This document shows positions 55,390 to 64,000 of a DNA stretch of 64,000 nucleotides, in pieces (the first letter of the stretch is position 1; every line of letters begins with the position of its first letter). Source of the DNA: Charina bottae (taxonomy: Eukaryota; Chordata; Lepidosauria; Squamata; Charinaidae); NCBI GenBank assembly GCA_023362775.1, contig JALMGJ010000002.1, positions 69,603,414 through 69,667,413 of the forward strand, given 5' to 3'. A program made the position numbers and the translations under genes. Below the pieces are notes generated by a model that saw nothing but the letters and a program-made list of their open reading frames with translations, was not told the origin of the DNA and searched no databases.

Positions 55390-56570
55390 AAACTGCAACA
55401 TGAACATTGATTGATTGAATGATTATGTGCCATCAAGTCATTGTCAATTCTTGGTAGGCGGGTAGGTAGGTAGGTAGATAGTAGATAGATTTTCTCTGTG
55501 ATGATCTGTCCATAACCAGGTCCTTCAGCTCTTCCAATGGTGCACTGATTGCTGCTGTAACTGAGTTCATCCACCTTGCTGCTAATTGTCCTCTTCTCTT
55601 TCCTTCCACCTTTCCCAGCATTAGAGGCTTCTCCAGAGACCTAGGTCTTCATATAATGTGTCCAAAGTAGGATATGTACTCCTGGTGGGGTCCAGGAGAC
55701 AAGCCTTCTCTGCAGTGGCACCCGCCCTCTGGAACATTCTGCCCCCGGAGGTGAGGCGGGCCCCTTCGCTCCGGGCCTTCCGGAAGAATTTGAAGACCTG
55801 GTTCTGCCGCCTTGCCTGGGATGGGAAGGGCAATAGTTCCTCCTGGGGGTGGCTGGCACCATCGAACCCTCCTCATTAGATGAGATCTTACTGCTACTTG
55901 GATTTTATATCTAATTTTATTCTCTATTTATACTGGTTGTTTGTATTGTATTTTATGTGCTTATAGTTTTAATATTAATTTTATTGTAAACTGCCCAGAG
56001 TCCCCCTTTCTGGGGGAGATGGGCAGTGATAGAAATTGGAAAAATAAATAAATAACAAATAAATAACAAATAATTTGAACCTGGTCATTTGTGCTTCAAG
56101 AGAACCCTGGGTTGATTTGTGCAATGATCTATTTGTTTATTTTCTTGGCTGTCCACAGTATTCTCAGGAGCCTTCTCCAACACCAAAGTTCAAAACATCA
56201 ATATTCTTCCTGTCTTGCTTCTTCAAAGTCCAACTTTTGCTTCCATAGAGTGTCACAGGAAATACCATGGCTTGCACTATTCTGATCTTTGTAGGTACTG
56301 ACACATCTCGGCATCTGAATATCTTTTCCAAGGCCTTCATGGCTGCTCTACCAAGTGCTAGTCTGCAGTGTATTTCTTGACTGCTTGTTCCTTTACTGTT
56401 GATGGTTGATCCTAAAAGGCAGAAGTGATCCACCACTTTAATCTCTTCATTGTCAGTTCTAAAAACATGAGCATGAACTTTAGCTAGTCCAATTGCAAGA
56501 TGTTGTTTATTCCAGATTCATAGTGTTTCAGATATTATATCAACCTTCTGCTTTTGGTACTTTTCAGATA
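55390..56570 (-). pseudogene. RTE-clade LINE C-terminal half, split by a CR1/L2 element
   Basis: 56436-56164 (minus) encodes DHFCLLGSTINSKGTSSQEI, LALGRAAMKALEKIFRCRDV, TKIRIVQAMVFPVTLYGSKS and WTLKKQDRKNIDVLNFG, an RTE C-terminal region distinct from BovB. It resumes at 55621-55433 with LMLGKVEGKRRGQLAARWMN and EELKDLVMDRSS. Between them an unrelated insertion occupies 55673-56077. Stops occur in both parts. A (GGTA)n patch lies at 55455-55480 near the 3' end. Inactive; older than the CR1/L2 insertion. Confidence 0.75.
55673..56077 (+). mobile_element. CR1/L2-group LINE 3' end inserted in the RTE LINE
   Basis: Encodes RRQAFSAVAPALWNILPPEV then RRAPSLRAFRKNLKTWF, the C-terminal RT signature of this group. 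A 3' region follows with TTGTAAACTGCCCAGAGTCC, GGGAGATGGGCAGT and a tail AATAAATAAATAAC. There is little or no target duplication, as is usual for CR1/L2 elements. Comparison with other RTE proteins suggests the host frame resumes cleanly across the site. Confidence 0.8.
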
Positions 56571-57715
56571 TTTTGGGCTCCTAGATTCCAGAATTCCAAT
56601 CCAGGATAGCCAATGTGTTATGTAGGAATTTTGGGAGTTATAGAACCAACAGATCTAGAAAGCACAAGGCTGGGTAAGTTTCTACAATATGGTGGCCAAA
56701 CCATAACTGCAAGTTCCCTAGTGTGGTAACTTTTATATATCACAAGGACACACATACATGTATAGATTTATCAATAAAATAAAATGGAAAAAAAACCCTG
56801 CCCATATCAGGCTTCTTCATCCTTATCTCCTATTTCCTTTCATAGCAGACATCTTCATTAAGAACTCACTAATAAAGAAATATGGTTGGTGGCACTTTGA
56901 TTGCTTTTTATCCCTGGCTATTTAAGAAATGTGATTTCTGATGGTCACTCAATAATTAATGCTGATGAGTACCAATTTGATGTAGTAGAAAAAGTAGTTT
57001 GTACTGCTATTGTAGTCTTTTGTAATTGAATCTTATGTTGTTAGATTAGTATGGCCCCAGGTGGTTATGCAGTGGCTGAATTGGGGGGGGGGGGAGTGAT
57101 AAAGAAATTACAATAAAGCCTTGGTAATGTAAGAACTAGGCAATGTCTTCTGTGCCTCAAGGTGTTATGTTAATCTCTAATAAGTTATTAACTTATTAAG
57201 GAGCTGCGAAAAGAGTGAACTACTTTTCACACAACGTGCTCCTGTTGTCTTCAGCCTTGTCTCCCAACAAGCAAATCCCTTTCATTTTTTTCTCTCCTTC
57301 CTTATTTCCTCAGCATTGTTCACATTCAAAATGTAAAATGCAAGGGGAAACTTAGATTACAGGCAAAAGTCCAGTGTCTTGGGAATTCAGGAAAAAAATT
57401 GGAGGGATAGAAAGTGAGGAAAGTGTGCTTAAAACCTTGCTTTTTGTCAGCCCCACTAGATAGGCCAGACCAAGAAATCAACTCCACAGAAATACTAAAA
57501 CTATTTTCTTTGAAATTGGCTTTAATAACAGAATCTTGCAGGTCTACTTCTGCTGTACTTCCTCCTCCTCCTCCTCCTTATAGTTCAGTGAATTAGGGAG
57601 GCGTTGGTCTGAGCCAGTTCTGAATTATATCTCATTCTGGACTTTAAAAATGCTTTGGCCCCTTTTGCCTAGATAACAGTTCCTGCATATCTCTGTCAAA
57701 GTGATCTTCCTTATT
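56571..57715. other. Unassigned sequence
   Basis: No gene or clear element. The block at 57540-57600 (CTTCCTCCTCCTCCTCCTCC, TTATAGTTCAGTGAATTAGG) recurs at about 32385-32415. A G-run sits at 57082-57094. Confidence 0.5.
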
Positions 57716-57723
57716 CTCTAAAC

Positions 57724-57857
57724 AGTGTTCCTCAACCCCAGCAACTTTAAGCTGTGTGGACTTCAACTCCCAGAATTCCCCAGCCAGCATGTATAGATTT
57801 ATTGAGTATAGAGTTGAAGTCCACACAGCTTAAAGTTGCTGGGGTTGAGAAACACTG
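57724..57857. mobile_element. Short hAT-type MITE, near-complete palindrome
   Basis: Left arm AGTGTTCCTCAACCCCAGCA then ACTTTAAGCTGTGTGGACTT. The right arm is its complement, ending GGGGTTGAGAAACACTG. Flanked by CTCTAAAC (57716-57723, 57858-57865), 8 bp if the shared C is counted. The arms are about 50 bp. A related half copy is at 928-993. Confidence 0.85.
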
Positions 57858-57865
57858 CTCTAAAC

Positions 57866-58791
57866 TTTTGAAAACTGGTTGTGAAGGCACTACCAGTTTA
57901 ACTCCCCAATCTCTCAGAAGCAGCTAAAGCTGACCTTGATCAGCTTTATTGCTGCCAGTCTCAGAATGAGGAGAACAGATCAAAAGTATCACGAGCCAAT
58001 CAGTGCTCCTTCCAGCTAACCATGAGGAGAATATAGAAAAGGGCATTCAGTTATGGCTCTGCCCTCTGAGCTACTTCAGCAATAACAACCACCACCTCAC
58101 TTTCTTACTTCACAAAAAAGAGCAAGAAAATTGCCAGAACACTTCCATCCATGTTTTCAGCACACACTGTGTGTCATTTGCACAAAAATCTGAGCAGTTA
58201 GTATGAGGACCTATCCTACTGCAATCCTTCTGTTTCCCTTTAAAAGCCACTGTGCTTTTATATTGCCATTTTTGCAACCAGTTGCTATCTACAATCATTC
58301 TAATCATGGCTGCTTGTTGCAATGATGACAGCAGTGAGGGAATGCAGCTGGGACTGAGCCGGGCTGTTTGTAGTTCCTTGCCATTGTTCCCACATGTACA
58401 ATGGCCAGCTGAAGGAAAATGAGGTGAAGTTGACATGAGTTTGGTTGGTCCCTTTTTTGTAGGGGACCAACTGCCATTGAAATGTCATGCTATGGACATT
58501 TCCTGAAGATACATTCTAGAGGAAGCTTTACTGGCGGGGAGAAGGAGGGAGCAATGGTTGTCTTGAGCTCACCAGCCAGGAGGCAAGATGAGTTAAGAGG
58601 CATCAGTGAGGAAGCTGGACCACCAACAAGCTCAGCATCTCACAGTATTGCAAAAGAAAATATTTGTTTCTCTGCAGTTTCAAATACACTGGAAACAAAC
58701 TGGCTCCATTCTCAAATATTGCTGATGTTGCAGGATAACAAAGATCTAGAACAGATCAAAAGATAAGCCTCCTGGATGGTGTCTAAAGAGA
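57866..58791. other. Unassigned sequence
   Basis: No recognised feature. The 108-codon minus frame at 58110-58436 has several cysteines but no known pattern. Confidence 0.5.
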
Positions 58792-58804
58792 CAATGATAC
58801 TTCT

Positions 58805-58905
58805 GTGCTCCTGCCCTCTGAAGATGCTGGCCACAGATGCTGGCGAAACATTAGGAACCACAACTTCCAGAACACGGCCACACAGCCCGGAAGACTCACA
58901 ACAGC
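58805..58905 (+). mobile_element. PLE type B fragment with 13-bp duplication
   Basis: CAATGATACTTCT occurs at 58792-58804 and 58906-58918. The insert is the complement of the 38395-38490 region of the PLE: CTGCCCTCTGAAGATGCTGG, then GAAACATTAGGAACCACAAC, then CACGGCCACACAGCCCGGAA. It contains the hammerhead-like core (CTGAAGA at 58818-58824, GAAA at 58845-58848) with ACAT instead of ACGT. Only one copy of the terminal repeat is present, with no hairpin. Confidence 0.85.
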
Positions 58906-58918
58906 CAATGATACTTCT

Positions 58919-59418
58919 CTTAGCATTTCTATTCCAATCACTGTGAATTTAATGAGTAGCCATCATTTAAGTCCCTTTTTTTGAGAGGGAAGAAAAGAAG
59001 AGGCTGCCTTTAATGGGGAATGTCAGTGAACAAGTGAGTTATACACTACATATCCTAAATTCTCTTTTTTTAAGCATTGGGAAATGCCCTTGCTCCAAAC
59101 GTGTCCTCAATTGTTTCTTGCAGATTTCAGCTCCTGAAATTCCAGTATCTAGAAAGAAATTTATTTTTTAAAAAAATCAGTAGCTTGCATCAAACAAGAA
59201 AGTAAAGATAAGGCAGAATAAATTAGTGTTGCTGAGTGTTGGATGTGGGGGACTGGACTATGTGTCACCCTACTTTGTTTCCATTTTCTAAAAGAATGTC
59301 TGGTAAAATCACTGTCAACATGTAGCCTGCATTGAGAGAGAACAAAACCATTCTATCCAGCATTGCCCTACTGGAACAACACCCCCCCACCGCCAAAAGA
59401 AAATCAAGGGTAGATGAG
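58919..59418. other. Mostly unassigned; 59176-59280 duplicates 62742-62846
   Basis: The roughly 105-bp segment from CAGTAGCTTGCATCAAACAA to TGTCACCCTACTTTGTT is nearly identical to the sequence at the 5' side of the PLE at 60876-62851. It is probably a small fragment of the same PLE family. Confidence 0.55.
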
Positions 59419-59444
59419 AGGGAGGGAGGGAGGGAGGGAGGGAG
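59419..59444. repeat. (GGGA)n microsatellite
   Basis: Short GGGA/GAGG tract. Confidence 0.9.
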
Positions 59445-60094
59445 ATAATACATAGATATTTGTAGAGATGGTTGTTATAACTTTGGCTGAAGCAACTGCA
59501 TTTTAACATTTCCTGAACTTTGGAAGACAGCAAGCAACTAGGCACCTTTAATAATTAAACTAATAACAAATAGAATGAGGAAACGACTTCATCACCACTT
59601 GGGAATGGGAGAATGGAGTACATGTTGGATACATGCTAAGGTCATACACTAATACATAGAATCAGGAAGCAATTCATCAAGATCAGACTGGACAACAAAC
59701 AACCAGAGATAAGAAAAATAACAGTTAACTGCCATGCAGCAAGTCACATTTTACCCAGCAACCTAAAGGCTGAGGTGACATGGAAAAGAATGTGTGATGG
59801 ACATTGCTGGAAAGGATAAAAGAACAAGCAGTACAGGTCTCTGTTGGAAGATTCCACTGTCTGGACCCTCCACCCATGCTAGTATGGGTGAGTGAATGTA
59901 TGTTTGAATTCTTATTTTTACAGACGTTGACATTAAAAGAACTTCACTGTTGTTGAATCTCAGAGTTCTGTGTAACTCACTGCACAAATTAGGCAACCTC
60001 TTCTGAGACTGGCAGCTCCCCCCAACCGCCCCCCACAACAATCAGTATGAGAAAGCAAAGGCCACATACTTGGAGCTGAATTCCCATGTAATAT
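59445..60094. other. Unassigned sequence
   Basis: No recognised feature. Confidence 0.55.
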
Positions 60095-60460
60095 TTATTT
60101 ATTCATTTAAGAGATTTATATGGCCGCCCAACTCACTCATGGTGAGTCCGGGCGGCTTACAAAAATAAAAAACAATACAAAACCCACTGCCCCAACCCCC
60201 CTGGCAGCAACAAAACATTCACACAAACCACGTGATGGGCTCCACATCAACCTGGGATCCCAGGCCCGCTGGCAAAACCATGTCTTCAGGGCCTTTCGAA
60301 AGAGTATTAAGGTGGGGGGGCAATCTTATCTCTGCAGGGATGATGTTCCATAGGGAGGGAGCCACCATGGAGAAGGCCCTTCTTCTCAGTCCCACTAGAT
60401 GGACCTCCTTAATGGGGGGGGGGGGAACCGTAACATACCCCACCTCCCTGATCTGGTGGG

Positions 60461-60874
60461 TCAGGTAGATGTAACTGGGAAAAGACGGTCCTTCAAATAA
60501 CCTGGCCCCAAGCCATGTAGGGCTTTAAAGTTGATAACCACCACCTTGAATTGGACCCAGAAGCAAATCAGAAACCAATGCAGATCTCGCAAGAGAGGTG
60601 ACACATGTGCAAATCTGGACTTGCACAAAACCATGCAGGCTGCCGCATTTTGAACCAACTGAAGCTTCCGGATACTTTTCAAGGGCAGCCCCATGTAGAG
60701 CGTGCAACAGTAGTCAAGACAGTAGGTGACTAGGGCGTGGGTGACTGTGAGCAGGGCCTGTTGGTCCAGAAAAGGGCGTACGTAGCGCACAACCTGTAGT
60801 TGTGCAAACGCCCTCCTGGCCACGACTGCCACCTGCCCCTTGAGCAGGAGACGTGAATTCAAGAGAACCCCCAA
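60461..60874 (-). pseudogene. CR1/L2-group RT, C-terminal part
   Basis: Open for 137 codons: LNSRLLLKGQVAVVARRAFA, LVTYCLDYCCTLYMGLPLKS, IRKLQLVQNAAACMV, RDLHWFLICFWVQFKVVVIN and FKALHGLGPGYLKDRL. These are the RT connection and C-terminal motifs of the group (LDYCN-LY-GLPLK--RKLQLVQNAAAR and LHWLP). An overlapping frame at 60219-60443 continues with RRRAFSMVAPSLWNIIPAEI. It lacks the catalytic box, which lies beyond the PLE. Confidence 0.8.
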
Positions 60875-60875
60875 A

Positions 60876-62851
60876 CTGTGGAGTCCTTGGTGCTCTCTGA
60901 GCCTTGTTGTTCTCTTGCAGACATTTCATTGCCAGACAAGGCAACACCTTCAGTGCGAAAAGGGAGTGGGACTTGCTCTCTGTTTATATACCATGGCTTG
61001 TTTTGCTTGTGTTGGTGGAGGTGTTGTTCTCTCCTTAGTAGTTCCTTGATTGGACTGTTGTTTGCTACTCTGTTGATTGACTGAGTTGATAGTTTTTTGA
61101 TTAGGGTATATTGTGCTGTTTGATTGTTCCTCTGGTGCTAATCTTGGTGTTAATCTTTGCATATCTGGGTGATGATTGCTGGCAAGGAGGTGTTCTGGTC
61201 TTCTGACTTTTCTATTGTCTCTTATGAATGATATGTAAATGTTGTTTACCTCTATGTCTCTGTTGATGGCTGCTTTGTCTGAGTGCCAAGCTTCCAGGAA
61301 TTCTCTAGCTCTTTTTGGATTTGGCTTGGTTTAAGATGCTCACAGTTTCCCAGTTGAAAGTATGGTTAAGTCTGTCCATGTGTTGTGAGATTAAGGAGTT
61401 TTCATTGTGTCTTCTGACTGCTAGTTGGTGTTCGTGGATGCATTCTGCTAGTCTTCTGCCAGTCTGTCCTACATAGTGGCTGTTACACTGTATGTTGTAG
61501 ATAACTCGTTTTTTCTTCTTGGGCTACTGGGTCTTTTGGTTTACTTACGATGCTCTGAAGGGTTTTGGTTGGTTTGTGTGCTATGGTGATGCCGTGTGGT
61601 TGTAGCAGTCTATTAGTAGTTTCTGAGATGTTTCTGATGTATGGCAGTGTAATCCTTTTCATAGCTTCTGTTGATTTTGCTGTGGTGGTTTGAGTGGTCA
61701 AGCACTTTTTGATAAAGTTGCATGGGTATCCATTTTGCTGGAAGATGCTATAGAAGTGGCCTGTTTCCTTTTTCTGGTGTTCTGGGTTGCTGCAGTGCGT
61801 TTGTGCTCATCTCAATAGTGTTCTTACACAGCTCCTCTTGTGGGAGGTTGGGTTATTGCTTTGGTAATGGAGTACTTGGTTAGTGTGGGTAGATTTCTGG
61901 TAGACTTGTGTTTCTAGAATGCCATCATTTCTTCTACTGATGAGGCTGTCCAAGAAGGGTAGTGTGTTGTTGTTTTCTTCTTCCCTTGTGAATTTTATTC
62001 CTTTGAAGATGTTGTTGATGGTTTCATGTGTTTCTTCCAGTTGATCCTTTTTTATTATGACGAAGGTGTCATCTACATACCGGATCCATACTTTGGGTTG
62101 TATGCGTGGGAGTGCTATCCTTTCTAGACATTGCATTACAATCTCTGCTATGAGTCCTGAGAGTGGTGACCCCATAGGTGTTCCTTGGAGGGTGGGTCCA
62201 CTGCTTTTCATCCGCCTCTGTTTTTCTTTAGTGATTTGACCTTTCTTGGTTAAGTTGTTGAGGATTCTTTTGACCTGGTTGTCCAGTTTCTGTATGGGAT
62301 TGGTGTTTACTGGGTTGTAGGTTTCTTTGTCCTCAAGTAAATCTTTGGCTTTTTAAATATATATTGCGATCTGTCCATAATGACGGTGGTGCGGCCTTTG
62401 TCTGCTGGGAGGATGATGATAGTTTGGTCCATCTTTAGGTTGAGGGCTGCTCTGTCCTCTGCTTTCAATTGGTTCTGTTTCCATGTCCTTCTGGTTTGTG
62501 GTATGATTATCTGTCTTACATTCTCTTGGGTTTCTGTAGTAAGTCCTGTAGTTTTCAATGCTGCTTCTAAAGCTGCAAAGAATTCTAATTTATTCGAATC
62601 CTCTGTGTTGTAATTGAGGCCTCTCTGCAGGATACTGTGTTCTGTAGTGGATAATGGGCAGCTGGACATGTTGACCATCCATTCCGGTTCCGGTACTTCT
62701 TTGTTTCTGGAGTTTAATTTAAGTAGTTTAGTTTTTTTTAAAGCAGTAGCTTGCATGAAACAAGAAAGTAAAGATAAGGCAGAATAAATTAGTTTTGCTG
62801 AGTGTTGGATATGGGGGACTGGACTATGTGTCACCCTACTTTGTTAGTATA
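60876..62851 (-). mobile_element. Penelope-like element type C
   Basis: The minus strand contains a PLE N-terminal motif (ILPADKGRTTVIMD, in 62834-62307), RT (62211-61807), linker (61701-61483), GIY-YIG endonuclease (CNSHYVGQTGRRLAECIHEH near 61480-61420, frame broken) and a 3' region with a decayed hammerhead-like core near 60955-60915. It ends ACCAAGGACTCC. It interrupts the CR1/L2 LINE. No 13-bp duplication could be confirmed. Confidence 0.85.
61807..62211 (-). pseudogene. PLE type C reverse transcriptase fragment
   Basis: 134 codons. GTPMGSPLSG at 10-19 (intact, unlike the MESPLSP of type B) and WIRYVDDTFVII with the aspartates at 46-47 in YVDD 45-48. NTLPFLDSLISRR, YQKSTHTNQVLHY and NPTSHKRSCVRTLL follow. 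Frameshifts separate it from upstream (62307-62834) and downstream (61483-61701) parts of the same protein. Dead copy. Confidence 0.85.
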
Positions 62852-62962
62852 CGCACCAGGTCTGCTGGGGTAGTGCAACCCCATCCAAGACCAAAGATGG
62901 AAATTCTCCATGAACCAAAGAGCCCCAAATCCATAGCCATTCCATCTTGCCAGGGTTCAGTT

Positions 62963-63583
62963 TCAACCCGTTGCTCCCCATCCAGACCTTAACTCCAGGC
63001 ACTGCAGAAGGGAGGTCACAGCATCGCTTAGCTCCCCATGGGATGAGATATACAGCTGACTATCATCAGCATACTGATGATATCTCACCCCATGGTGATG
63101 GATGATCTCACCCAGCGGCTTCATGTAGATGCTAAACAGGAGCAAAGAGAGTACCAACCCCTGCAGAACCCCTGTCTTAGCTTCTGAATACATGGAATCA
63201 CTATGAACATAAGGAATTATATCCACGTACTCAAGCAGTTTCAACCTGTTGCTCCCCATCCAGACCTCAAGAGCCTCCAAGCGCCGGGAGAGGGCATCGC
63301 TTAACTCACCATGGGCAGAGTTGTACAACTGAGTATCATCAGCATACTGATGATATCTCACCCCATGGTGATGGATGATCTCACCCAGCGGCTTCATGTA
63401 GATGCTAAACAGGAGCAGAGAAAGGACCAAATCCTGAGGAACCCCGCAAACAGGGGCCGAGGTCTGGACCTCTTGCTCCCTATCAACACTGACTGGGAAT
63501 GGCCACAGAGGAAGGAAGTGAACCAGGACCACACAGTGCCCCCCACTCCCAACCCCCAAAGCCGCTCCAGAAAGATACCACAC
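62963..63583 (-). pseudogene. CR1/L2-group RT core with duplicated YADD segment
   Basis: A 206-codon frame. The segment LLFSIYMKPLGEIIHHHGVR followed by YHQYADD occurs twice, first with TQLYN and then with SQLYI, each followed by HGELSDA. Normal family proteins have it once. At DNA level the unit repeats at an offset of about 278 bp (62961 versus 63239). The first about 40 codons and the joining text YVDIIPYVHSDSMYSEAKTG are not recognisable. Not functional. Confidence 0.8.
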
Positions 63584-63718
63584 AGTGAAAAAATCAGACT
63601 AAAATTAAATATAAAATCCAAACTAATGTCAACAAGAATCACAACTAGCCTTAGAACTGACAACAAAGATATTAAAGAAGTGAATACTTTCTGCCTTTTA
63701 GGATCAACTATTGTAATG
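63471..63718. other. Unassigned sequence
   Basis: No recognised feature; a short match to RTE-type LGST text near 63690 is too brief to call. Confidence 0.5.
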
Positions 63719-63988
63719 GTATGTGGGAATGACCTTGGAAGATGGGGGTGGGGGGTGGGGAGAGATGCTGCCTAGGGAATGATCAGATGTGGGGGGGGGA
63801 GGTGCCCACAGCTGCATAACATGTAGAGAAAGGAACTCAGAAAGGAACCTCCCTAACTTATTAGGCTGTAAAAAGAGACAGTAGCAGATTTGTACTTTCA
63901 GACTTGCAAGATTCTGTAGCCTTACAATAAAGTAGAATTAACTCATCTGGTTGTGTTTCCTGTCTGGTCTACCTGGGAAGGCTGACAA
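63719..63988 (+). mobile_element. LTR-like element, copy 2
   Basis: Begins GGTATGTGGGAATGACCTTG and ends CTACCTGGGAAGGCTGACA. Shares TTTCAGACTTGCAAGATTCT, CTTACAATAAAG and the closing CTGACA with 37172-37446. AATAAA at about 63926. G-rich runs at 63744-63800 are specific to this copy. It sits almost at the window end, so the right flank cannot be assessed. Confidence 0.5.
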
Positions 63989-64000
63989 CTATCAATGGTA

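Larger units (their letters stand above)
60095..63470 (-). mobile_element. CR1/L2-group LINE, split by a PLE and internally duplicated
   Basis: The 3' end lies at about 60095-60140 (GCCGCCCAACTCACTCATGG, tail ATAAATATTACATGG on the minus strand). The C-terminal coding region is at 60219-60874, then a PLE at 60876-62851, and the RT core at 62853-63470. The protein text can be followed across the PLE (the reading ending near GADLVR resumes at LGVLLNSRLLLKGQV), so one LINE was interrupted. The RT core contains a tandem duplication of about 278 bp. Confidence 0.75.

Noticed and set aside
58110..58436. Cysteine-containing 108-codon frame as a secreted peptide gene
   Set aside because: No signal peptide, no recognised cysteine pattern and no splice or promoter context.

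Overview
This is a eukaryotic, repeat-dense, intergenic-looking window, most likely from a squamate reptile (lizard or snake; I cannot decide which). The evidence is the repeat set: two 3.2-kb BovB (RTE-clade) LINEs with the AATAAACAACAACA-type 3' end, Sauria SINEs with the (ACCTTT)n tail, a MIR/CORE-like tRNA SINE, CR1/L2-group and L1 3' ends, Penelope-like elements (PLEs), non-autonomous hAT elements with 8-bp target duplications, and GATA/CTAT/pentamer microsatellites. I found no convincing host exon, no structural RNA gene and no prokaryotic-type gene system. Nearly all open frames are retroelement coding sequence, intact or broken, or frames running through simple repeats.

Layout. 0-4.3 kb: a pentamer satellite, a PLE hairpin insertion, a SINE, an old minus-strand RTE LINE and a hAT element. 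5.9-10.6 kb: microsatellites, an L1 3' end split by a SINE, another SINE and CR1/L2 remnants. 10.6-19.4 kb: mostly unrecognised AT-rich sequence. 19.5-22.2 kb: a PLE fragment with a hammerhead-like core, microsatellites and CR1/L2 debris. 22.3-29.9 kb: the core of the window, two young BovB copies in tail-to-tail inverted orientation around a hAT element. The minus copy is nearly intact (797 + 226 codons, one 5-nt deletion); the plus copy carries several frameshifts and two CGA-to-TGA stops. 30-34.8 kb: a hAT element, a PLE hairpin, a SINE, a retroviral-type LTR followed by a 45-nt antisense tRNA-Arg 3' half, and a 5'-truncated L1 with a 13-bp duplication. 35-46 kb: decayed LINEs, a PLE with intact RT and GIY-YIG motifs that is split by a solo LTR, a Sauria SINE and a hAT element. 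46-52.8 kb: nested elements (PLE in hAT, L1-like in hAT), L1, Sauria SINE, hAT. 54-64 kb: a SINE split by a hAT element, an RTE LINE split by a CR1/L2 element, and a CR1/L2 element split by a PLE and carrying an internal tandem duplication.

The window is best read as an archive of transposition. Relative insertion order can be established at several sites from exact target-site duplications. The strongest unusual signals are: (i) the LTR followed by sequence complementary to the 3' half of tRNA-Arg as far as the anticodon loop, with a base at position 34 consistent with copying of inosine; (ii) hammerhead-ribozyme-like cores in three PLE lineages, two of whose insertions are long hairpins flanked by 13-bp duplications; (iii) a large BovB palindrome; and (iv) a GTGTCG-rich hAT MITE family in two internal forms. 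All calls come from reading the sequence; none was checked against a database.
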